Under the pieces are notes generated by a model, which was not told the DNA's origin, searched no databases, and was given only the letters and a program-made list of their open reading frames with translations. The position numbers and the translations under genes are program-made. 64,000 nt of DNA from Elysia chlorotica (lineage: Eukaryota; Mollusca; Gastropoda; Plakobranchidae), in NCBI GenBank assembly GCA_003991915.1, contig RQTK01000300.1:247193-311192 (forward strand), given 5' to 3'. Numbering within the stretch: the first letter of the stretch is position 1; the number at the start of each line of letters is the position of its first letter. Of the stretch, positions 49,273-59,700 are shown one piece after another.

Positions 49273-49821
49273 AGCTAAAATGAAGAATGAAATCCAGTCA
49301 TTTTACTTTTTCTCTGTTGGAAATGAAATGATTCCTGCTTATTTTAACCAATTAAAGAAGTAGAAATGGCTTGTAACCAACAGAGGTAAAATATTTGTTG
49401 TTGTTGTTGAACCCTCAAATAATATGCTTGGTTATCAATTAATACATGTACTTTTAATTAAAAAAAAAAAAGATTGCATTTACAGGTACCACAATTATTT
49501 TGTATCACATTTTTATGTAAGCATTTAATAATATTTTTAAAGTAGTGCTTCTAAGTGATATATACTTAAATCATGATAAATAATCTTAATGTTCATTTAA
49601 ATGAAGTGTTCATAAGGTTTGTTTGTGACCTCAAGCAGCACATGTATTATTTGTTATCAACTGCATGTCATAGAAAACTATACTGTTATTAATATAAAAA
49701 ACCATGCAAATTAAATTGGAATTTGCATGAAGTTGCACCCCAAACACTTAATTTTGCCAATTGAACAAGTAAGATAGTTTTGATTGCTCACCTTTGGAGA
49801 GCGAGTTGTGATTTTTTTAAG

Positions 49822-50005
49822 GTTTACATTGAAGACGCTTTTATTTTGAATAACAACCCAAATATAACTCGTAACGAGAACTTTTTTGCAAACTGTATGT
49901 TAAAAGGTCATATGTATAAAAATTTTGGGGTTTATTTGAATTTTTTGTTCAATTACTGCTATTTTATGTATTTATGCATTCCAAAACCGCATCACGAATA
50001 ATAAA
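49822..50005 (+). other. weak candidate for the last ACP7 exon
   Basis: After an acceptor-like tttttttaag the phase-0 frame reads VYIEDAFILNNNPNITRNEN and continues to a stop at 49999-50001 that overlaps an AATAAA. The position and phase fit, and IEDAFIL faintly resembles the expected I-D-D-x-W-V-V stretch. The tail is much longer than in the family, so this is doubtful. Confidence 0.15.
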
Positions 50006-51377
50006 AATCTCGGTTTTCACAGTCCTGTTTTAATGTTTTTTCCATTTTTTTTGTAGTATGTTATAAACGTCTGTCATGAAAATGTGTGTTTTTTATATTT
50101 TATTTATTGTCATTAATTCAACAAAAAAAACAAAAAAACAAAAACGAACGAGGAATGTAGCGATATGGAGTTAACATTTCTCTCATTATAAATCTTCATG
50201 AAAGAGTAACCCTGCTTGCCCTTATGTTCAAGAAATTTATGAGTGACCTCATATTATGCAGCTGACCTATAGACCCAGAATTAAGTACAGCATATGCTTA
50301 TCAAAGCTATAAGCGCAAATATCAATAATTCAGTCAAGCCATGAAAAACTGCCCCTTAATACCTATCAATAGATACAAAGAATCAATTATTTCAGCGTAT
50401 ATAGGCTAGGTATTCTTTAAAATTATATGCTTTAAATACCGAGCATACAGGAGTTTCAGTAAAAATTCTCAAGCTGTTTCATGCCTTTAACACTACTTTT
50501 GCAAGCCAACATATTGCCCCGTTTTTTAAGAACCAATCGATCACAAGCATCACAAAATTAATGTGTGCCACTTTACCATTCTACAATGATTTCAGCTGAC
50601 GATCAAATCCTATTACAACTAGTCTAAGTTAAAATCATTAAATTCTTTGAATAAACAGATTTCGCACTTTTCCTCTGTGTTTGCAAGGAGAGCAAAATTA
50701 GAAAAAAAAACAAAGTAGGGCCTATCACATTACCCCGTTTTATTGATTTTTTTTCTCTTTACGTGATGTGGTTGATTTTCACAATTAGTTTTCGATTTGT
50801 TTTTTTGTTTGTACACGAATTACGAAATAAATATTTGCGGCAAACACTAGGGCATTTTAGTATTTGTTTGGATAGGGGATGCCAAAACAAAGGCATTTGA
50901 GTTCTTGTGTGTTTTGTCTGTTAAGGAAATACCAAGAGCCAAACCATAACACATGACTGTAAGGCCGCCAAGTCGTGCAATTTTTCGATTGCTTTTCACA
51001 TTTTGCTGACTGGCGGAAGTACATGGTATTTCTATGATGCAATGTAATATCCTCCACATCATCTGATAGTCTTGTTTCACAGTCAGGCTCGATTAAGATT
51101 GTGTGTGTGTGTGGGTGTGTGATCGAATCACTTAAAATCGTAGTTAAAAAAATACCGAACGTCCTTTTATGGGGATTTGCCTTGCGCAATCATCTAATAA
51201 CAATTAATATTGGGTTACTATAAATTTTCGTTTTAAGCAAATTCGGAAAAGATAGCAAAACCACAAAAAAAAAATATATATATATATATGCGACACTCCA
51301 TAATTAGAAAAAACTTGATTTCTCCCTCAGCGATTTCCTCCATAGTTGTCGAGTGTTTGGTAAGGAGGAGTTGAGCT

Positions 51378-51680
51378 GTTGTTGTTGAGTTGGGTTAACG
51401 TCCAACATCAGCACTTACTTACTTACTTACTGCCCTTTTTGCCGTTGGCAATTAGGGCAGCAAACATCAGCACTACATATGCTATATTGTGGACGGACCC
51501 CAAGACTGACATCTGACAATTGTATGTGCTGCCACACACGAGACAGGGCGAGGATACCATGGCGGTCACATTAAACTGACACCGACCCAACCAGTAGGGA
51601 GCGCTATCGCCAGGGCTTAAACCCCGACCTTTTGCGTCGGAAGCCGATGTTCTACCCCAGGGCCACCGCGCCGCCCTGGT
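51378..51680 (-). repeat. tRNA-derived SINE, minus orientation, copy 9 (full length, with nested insertion)
   Basis: The most complete copy. On the minus strand the head reads GGCGGCGCGGTGGCCCTGGG, GTAGAACATCGGCTTCCGAC and a GGGTTTAAGCCC B box, then CTCCCTACTGGTTGGGTCGG and the body, to the GAGTTGGGTTAACGTCC tail. It is interrupted by a 49-bp insertion flanked by 12-bp direct repeats (see 51404-51474). Confidence 0.93.
51404..51474 (-). mobile_element. short nested retro-insertion inside SINE copy 9
   Basis: AACATCAGCACT occurs at 51404-51415 and again at 51463-51474. Between them is an insert with four TTAC units and TGCCCTTTTTGCCGTTGGCA. A tetranucleotide tail plus target duplication is what a severely 5'-truncated retroposon of another family leaves. 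Confidence 0.65.
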
Positions 51681-51756
51681 AAGGAGGAAAGCGGGCAAAA
51701 CTAACTTTCTTAGGACTGGCAATAAACTACCGGTACGATTAGTAGGTCATAGTTAA

Positions 51757-51828
51757 GGAGACAGCGCTGGATTGACGTTTTGACGATGAGTAGGCGTGAG
51801 GTTCAATCCCCTGCTGGTGCCCTGTAGT
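51757..51828 (+). repeat. tRNA-like sequence, probably SINE-derived
   Basis: AGCGCTGGATTGACG followed at tRNA-like spacing by a B box GAGGTTCAATCCCC. No closed acceptor stem is visible, so it is not called a functional tRNA. Confidence 0.3.
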
Positions 51829-51990
51829 TGGTCTTGTAGAAAACTAATCAAACATTTCATCACCTCAGTTGTATAATGTCCTATCCTATTTTTGAAATTC
51901 TTAAGGTTTAGAGCATTTTAGAAATGAGATAGTACAGTATGCATCTGAGGTAACAGTTTCAGTAATCTGGCCCGATACTGGGGAAATTGA

Positions 51991-52226
51991 TTTGACGTCC
52001 AGCGTCAGCACGATATAGATTATATTGTGGACGAGCCCGAAGACTGACGTCTGACAATTTTATGTGCTGCCACACGAGACAGGGCGGGGATACCATGACT
52101 CCTGTCTCAGCCGGTCACATTAAACTGACACCGACCCAACCAATAGGGAGCGAAATCGCCAGGGCTCGAACCACGGACCTCCTGCGTCGGAAGTCGATGT
52201 TCTACCCCAGTATAACGCGCCCCCTC
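51991..52226 (-). repeat. tRNA-derived SINE, minus orientation, copy 10
   Basis: TTGACGTCCAGCGTCAGCAC tail, GACAATTTTATGTGCTGCC, ACTGACACCGACCCAACC, B box GGCTCGAACC, head CTCCTGCGTCGGAAG and GTTCTACCCCAG. Complete. Confidence 0.92.
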
Positions 52227-52448
52227 CCAATACTGGGAATTTACGGGAGAAAAAAAAGGAAGGAATACATACTACTTTCATTTGTATACTGTGGACAACT
52301 ATGTTTTTCATGAAGCTATTTAATACTTCTTAAAATAATAGCAAATAGGCTCGGATTTATCACGTGAGCTGGACAATCCCACTCTGCTTTTAACCTCTGG
52401 TTAAAGAAAGCTTTTCTTTTCCTCGAGAGTTGCGTTGACTTCGTATCT

Positions 52449-52695
52449 GAACGTCCAACGTCAGCAATAATAGGCCACATTGTGGACGGTCTCCTAGACT
52501 GACGTCTGACAATTTTATGAGCCACCACATGAGAGGATACACGTACGCTTAGGCTACCATACAGTCACATTATACTGACACCGATCCAACCAGAACAGAC
52601 GAAATAGGAAAGTACATTTTTGACCAATCGTGGGTTTCGAACCGTGAGCTCCTGATTGGAAGACCAGCGCTCTACCTCTTGAACCAGTTCGTCCT
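52449..52695 (-). repeat. tRNA-derived SINE, minus orientation, copy 11
   Basis: GAACGTCCAACGTCAGC tail, GACGTCTGACAATTTTATGA, CACCGATCCAACCAG, B box GGTTTCGAACCGTG and head GAAGACCAGCGCTCTACC. The head differs from copies 9 and 10 and resembles that of copy 1, which suggests two subfamilies. Confidence 0.88.
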
Positions 52696-52785
52696 CGAGA
52701 AAATAGGCCATAGTTTTAAACTTTTTTATTTTGTCGTTTCCTTGAAATGACATTTTGACATTTAAATAGCGATGAGTTATAAGAG

Positions 52786-52909
52786 CGAGAGTGTGTGAGT
52801 GAGAGAGGGAGAGAGAGAGAGAAAGAGAGAGAGATAGAGATAGATAGATAGAGAGAGAGAGAGAAATAGAGAGAGAGAGTGAGAGGGAAAAAGAGAGAAA
52901 GAGAGAGTT
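52786..52909. repeat. (GA)n-rich microsatellite
   Basis: Imperfect GA tract with GATA and GAAA interruptions. Confidence 0.93.
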
Positions 52910-53442
52910 GTTACAATGACAGCTGCGTTGGTAGGTAGTACTAGTAGCCTAAGTTGTCACCCAATTATGTTTATAAATAATTATAGTTTTTTGGGAAAGA
53001 GAGATGTATGAAAAAAAAGTGTTCTTTCTTTCGGTCACGTATCAACTTTGTGAAAAAAAAACAGCGTCAAAGTTTTCCCCAAATTATCTTATTGATGCAT
53101 GCGATTCGAAACAACCACATGATTATTTCCGATTCTAGATATTGGAGGCAAGCACAGAAAGTGAAGACTTTACACAAAAATGCGATTCATTTTTTTCTCA
53201 CCATAACTTCTTTAAAAATAAAATCAAACGTCATGTTTTTAAACTTTGAAATTTAAAGTTTAGATTAAGTTACTTGCACTGTGAATTAATATCTTAAATG
53301 TAAGGACACCTAAATCTAGATTAGAAAATTTGACCGGATCAACACATTACAATAGTGCTGTTTTTGATAAGATCTAGACCTATATTCAGAAACCCACGTC
53401 CCAAATTCTATGGAACTGTTTTAGCTACAACATAAAAAAAGA

Positions 53443-53830
53443 ATGCGATTCATTATCGTCAAATCGAAATTATTCTGCGCTGAATTGAAACAATCTTACA
53501 CCGGCATCATATCAAGGGTGAATCACTTTGGGCGAAATGATCCCGGTCTTCGAATGTATGAACTGAACGATGAATTGTCTGAACAGAAGATACGGACATA
53601 TTTCCCAACTAAGTCTGGGGCCAAGACTAGGTGGAATGGATCTGCGCAGGATCCCTCAGCACTGACGGGGATGCTAAAAATATATAATGTATGTACATGT
53701 AGTATTACATTTTCTTTAGTCTTTTTAGGAGAACGTAGTTTATATGACAATTGACATATCTGATAGGGAATATGTATGGAAACGTGGACAAAACGTTGAA
53801 AGAGAGATGTTGTGAAGAGTATTTACGGGG

Positions 53831-53866
<36 letters not shown>

Positions 53867-53867
53867 C

Positions 53868-53920
<53 letters not shown>

Positions 53921-55585
53921 GATAGATATGAGAGAGAGAGTGAGATAGAGAGAAGTCCGATAGACAGTCAGGCACACGAAGAGTAAAATAAAAAAAAAGT
54001 TACTGTTTTCGATAAATAAATTGTTATCCATACACAGAATCTTTTCATTTATCTCAGTTAAGATGATTATTATACATAATTATAATATTTATTGAGATAT
54101 ATAGATTTCTAATTAATCAAAAGTAATGGAGTCTAATATCCTTAATATTTTTCAATAAAATATAAACAATAGAAAATCATAACGGGCACCAACATGTAGC
54201 CCGACATGTAGGCTATTGTCCGAATAATAATAATAAAAAACAACAAAAAACAAACAAACGTATAACCAAACAACTCATGTTGATCTAGATTGTCCCTATA
54301 AAAATCCCTTACCCTAATGAAAACGCTTTCAACAGAGCCCAGGCAAACTGTCACACGGGACCGAAGCGACAGCCCACCAGAACAATTTCAACAGTGGTGG
54401 AGGCACCAACCAAGCTGGACCTAGACCTACATCCAGGGCGAGAAAGTTCTCCACGTTTCTGGCAGCCACCCTTGGAACCTGTGGGCTCTGCTTCGCCCTC
54501 GTCAAACTGTGGCTGAGTAACATGTCTTCAGTGAAGGCCTGGGGGGTACCACCATCTCCCCACAAAAGGAACTTCATAGCCGATATCGTCGACATGGCTG
54601 GGCCGGCTGTAGTTTTTATTGAAGTCAAGGGAAGGTGAGACTCGATTCTTCTTCTTCTTCTTCTTCTTCTTCTTCTTCTTCTTCTTCTTCTTCTTCTTCT
54701 TCTTCTTCTTCTTCTTCTTCTTNNNNNNNNNNNNNNNNNNNNNNNNNNNNNNNNNNNNNNNNNNNNNNNNNNNNNNNNNNNNNNNNNNNNNNNNNNNNNN
54801 NNNNNNNNNNNNNNNNNNNNNNNNNNNNNNNNNNNNNNNNNNNNNNNNNNNNNNNNNNNNNNNNNNNNNNNNNNNNNNNNNNNNNNNNNNNNNNNNNNNN
54901 NNNNNNNNNNNNNNNNNNNNNNNNNNNNNNNNNNNNNNNNNNNNNNNNNNNNNNNNNNNNNNNNNNNNNNNNNNNNNNNNNNNNNNNNNNNNNNNNNNNN
55001 NNNNNNNNNNNNNNNNNNNNNNNNNNNNNNNNNNNNNNNNNNNNNNNNNNNNNNNNNNNNNNNNNNNNNNNNNNNNNNNNNNNNNNNNNNNNNNNNNNNN
55101 NNNNNNNNNNNNNNNNNNNNNNNNNNNNNNNNNNNNNNNNNNNNNNNNNNNNNNNNNNNNNNNNNNNNNNNNNNNNNNNNNNNNNNNNNNNNNNNNNNNN
55201 NNNNNNNNNNNNNNNNNNNNNNNNNNNNNNNNNNNNNNNNNNNNNNNNNNNNNNNNNNNNNNNNNNNNNNNNNNNNNNNNNNNNNNNNNNNNNNNNNNNN
55301 NNNNNNNNNNNNNNNNNNNNNNNNNNNNNNNNNNNNNNNNNNNNNNNNNNNNNNNNNNNNNNNNNNNNNNNNNNNNNNNNNNNNNNNNNNNNNNNNNNNN
55401 NNNNNNNNNNNNNNNNNNNNNNNNNNNNNNNNNNNNNNNNNNNNNNNNNNNNNNNNNNNNNNNNNNNNNNNNNNNNNNNNNNNNNNNNNNNNNNNNNNNN
55501 NNNNNNNNNNNNNNNNNNNNNNNNNNNNNNNNNNNNNNNNNNNNNNNNNNNNNNNNNNNNNNNNNNNNNNCTCTCTCTCTCTATC

Positions 55586-55641
<56 letters not shown>

Positions 55642-56714
55642 CATACCCCTTATCGTTCGTAAAAGCAACCATATATCATATCCTCATCTTCCATTTTCAT
55701 TCTAACCCCATCTCTCACTATCCATCCCTACTGCAGCCACCCCAAAAGCGGCAAGCGAGTCACGCTAGCGAACGGCTCTGGATTTCTGGTGCGCCCCAAC
55801 GGTCTCATCTTGACCAACGCCCATGTCGTCGCCAACAAGACCCGAGTGAGCATCAAGCTCCACGACGGGTCCACGTACGATGGCGTGGTCACGGTGGTGG
55901 ACCCTGTCTGTGACTTGGCCACAGTGAAAATTGAAGTTGATGTATGGACGTTCAATACTGATTTAAGCACTTATCTTATTTTTAGCTGAAAATACACCTC
56001 TAGTACTGCAATGTGACATTAAAAGGTTCTATATACAATTTTTGTCCGCTTTTGAGAAAAGAAATAAATAAGCAAAAGTTAACACAGTACCAGATTTTTT
56101 GTATCTCTGTCAAGGTCCTTCAATATGCTCAGTTACATCGCTCTTTTTGCACCAATGAGACCTTAAACCTCTTCACGCCTCCATATATCAAACACATTAA
56201 AAACTTCATTCATGCCAACTGTCCTTCAGAAAGACCTCCCGATCATTCCTTTGGGCAAGTCTTCCAGCATACGCCCAGGTGAGTTCGTTGCCGCCATGGG
56301 TAGCCCTCTGTCCCTGCACAAGACGGTCTGGGGCTTCCAAAAATAGCAGGCAACGTCACCCAAGTAGACAAACATTTGCATTTAGAGTTCAAGTGATTTA
56401 TATTTTAGAAAAGTAGAATAGTGAGATCATTTCTCAGCATTGCAGTGTAGCTGTGTAGGCTGATTAAAAATTACTCTCTAAATATCAAGGTGAACTAACT
56501 CTCGTAATGATTAATGAGAGATTACGTCACTGTTACACTTGTTCATCTCTGATCATTTCGGTGATTTGGCCTGTTCTTAAGGAGGCCTCGGTAGAAAGCA
56601 ATCTTTGTGTTGTGTGGGAGTAAATTGTAGAACAACAATTTGGATTCGCGGTTATTATTTATTTTTTTTAGTTCAATAAAATGTGTGTTTTTTTTAAATA
56701 CAGTCCTATATAAG

Positions 56715-56766
<52 letters not shown>

Positions 56767-59700
56767 TATCACCACACAATGCAGTACATAGACATCTTCT
56801 GAAAATGTTGGTTCTTATGAACTATGTTTGGCCTGGCCAATGTCGCAAGCTTTATCTTTGGTGGATGGAAAAGACACTGTTCTGAACTAGACAATTATGG
56901 ATTGTGGCTTAGTAAAAACAGCTCCTCCACCCACACTCAGTTCCAAAGAAAATACAAATTGAAAAAAAATGTTGGTCGATTAAAAATAAACCCAATAATC
57001 AGTTAAATTTTGCTTTTCGTTGATTTTTTCATTGTTCTTTTCTCCTCAGCTAGGCAATTCGGGCGGACCTTTAGTCAACCTGGTAAGTCTGTCAAGTTGT
57101 ACAAGGCATTGTGTAATCTGTAACCAAGATACCGTAGCGAAAAACTATTGTTGAGAAAGTTTTACAAGTATTACCTAAGTCAAACAAATGAACAGACTGA
57201 ATCTAAAAGTATAAAACACACCACTGTGTCAACTGTGTGAGGAGAATTTGGAAACTTTGGAATACACGCTATTCCAATGTCCTCGTCTTAACCAACTTCC
57301 TTCAAGACTTGGCTTTAACAACACATCTTAATTATTCAACCTCAACGTAGCTACAAAGAACTGCTGCCTTCTTCTTCACGGCTCTAGGCAAAAGAGAGGA
57401 ATCTTAGAGACCACTGGACTAAACAACCACAAGCAATGTAAAAACAATGAACGAGTTAATGTATTATGTTTTATCAGTGACTGCATGCGGACTTGTGAAT
57501 GTAAGGGTTATGTGTATGCATGTATACCATTTATATGCGTAAAGAGGTATGTTTTTCTAATTTATAATTATGTATGTGTGACAGTGTATAATTTCAACAG
57601 TGTTACACATGTACTGATGTTTTCCCTCTTATTATTATAATGTATATGTTCGATCAAAATATCTCTATGGGATAATAAAGGCTTACATAATGTTATTTTC
57701 TTTTAATAGGAAGGAAAAGCGATCGGCATAAACACCCTCAAGCTCACAGAGGGAATATCCTTCGCCATTCCCTCTGATTACGCCATCAAACTTTTGGCTA
57801 AAGCAGACTCCATGGCAACAAAAGGTAGCACCAAATTAAACACCAAAGTTTATTAGAAATGCGATTTTACCAAAAAGTTACAGTGAACTTAAAAGTCTGT
57901 TGAGTACGCTTTTTATTATATCAGTATGCAGTATACTTTAACTTATACTTTTTCAATTCTAGGGTATGTTGATGAGAGAAATGTTGAGAGAGTTGTAATT
58001 TGCGACCGTATGTATATCTAGGTGTCTCTATAGACACAAATTTCAAATTTGGGTACTCATACTACAACAAAAAGGACTGATTTGAGAAAGCTTGAATACG
58101 TGCCTCTACGTTTTGAGAAAACAAATGTTCTTTCAATGCCAAGAAATAAATACAGACATAAGAAGGAAAAAACTCCAACAAAAAACAAAGAATACATGAA
58201 ATGTAAATAGGCTAAGGTCCAAATTAGCTCACCGAGCAAGAGAATTTAGTAATGCCACACGCGTTAGCTTGCGGCTTATTATAGATTTTAAAAGTGAGTA
58301 AAAATACTGAATTGCACCAACGTGATTTAATTTAAGTTCAACTTAAATCTAAGTCCCATTCACCTAAATCGCGCTAGAGGTTAACTTAAATTTCTGTTGA
58401 ACCAAGTGTGGTTTAGCTAAACCCGTGTTGACTCAGTGGGTGTAGTGGGTGTAGTTTGATCTGGTGTGAGTGCTTGTCAACATGGGGATTTCCCACACGT
58501 GTGTGCTAAGATCTAGTAGCCTCAGTGATATGAGAAGCTTTGTCGCCTACTCAATCGAGTCTAGTTATCTTGACATAGCTGTTTGGGGTATTTGCTTTTT
58601 TAATTCCAGATTGGATTCAATGTCTGAAATGAAATATTCGTCCATGGAAAATGAGAAAGCGATGTAAGAATTTTTCTGCTCATAAAAAGAACTGCTAGTT
58701 AAAATAATAAACGTTATCCGATTATCGAGGACAAGAGAAACGAATATCACCATCAACAAAAAGCAGGAAGAATAGGATCACGTAACAAGTGGATACAACA
58801 GCAATGAACACGTTTCCAAGCGGGACATGTGAAATTTGAAGAGTTTTTGGAAAATTTGAAAAAGTGAAGTAAAAAAAAAAAAGACCACACATAAACAGAA
58901 GAAAGAGATGTTTAAAACCAGTGGTGGCGGGGCAGCCAAACTACTGGATCAAAATTATGTCTAAAACGATATCGCATACGAAATACATCGTCCCTGAACT
59001 ATGAGTAAGGATTTGTTCTATCCCTTATGCGTCGCCGCTGTAAATCCATATGTTCTATTTCTTGCATTATTTGTTCGTCGGTATTTTCGTCAAAGTTTAA
59101 ATAAGTGTTCAGTTTCTAATCTGCAGTGTACTCACCTTACTGTAATGACGAGAAAAAGAGCCGGTTTGAGAGTAAAGCCGACGTTAAACCTGCCCCCTGC
59201 CTGGTTTAAATATCGCGTCGCTTTCAATCAGATTCAGGTCTGACTTATTTTTAACCAAGCTCGGGTAACAGAAAATAAATGTTAAGACAGGATTCAGTCG
59301 AAGGTTAATCTAAATCGCAGTTAAACCACACTGGTGCAACCGAATGAAAGCGCACAAAATTAATGGAAACACAAATTATTGAGATCTTCTACAATAATTA
59401 TGGTATTAAATCTATGCCGTTTCTGCTTGTTGCACATTACGATGTCTTCTAGCATAGAGGATTATAATTATTTTTGCGAATTCTCATTCTCGAGAATATA
59501 TAACACGATTGTGCGGTCTATGTAACAACCAATTATAAAGTTATGAAAAATACGTAGGCGGGTATAGCTTTGTCGGCAGAGCGATGCGGCTTCTAATCAG
59601 ACGTCAATGGTTTGATTCTCCGACCAGACCGCTCTGTGTTCTTCTGGTCTGGTCGGTGTTAGTAATACTATGATGCTATTGACTAAGTCCTGGTTATCCC

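Larger units (their letters stand above)
50006..53442. other. intergenic region between ACP7 and HTRA2
   Basis: Contains three minus-strand SINEs (51378-52695), a (GA)n tract, a tRNA-like sequence and AT-rich DNA. No protein-coding exon recognised. Confidence 0.6.

Noticed and set aside
54329..55705. Open frames of 350-450 codons on both strands
   Set aside because: Most of their length is the run of N; the rest is microsatellite and the antisense of HTRA2 exon 2.
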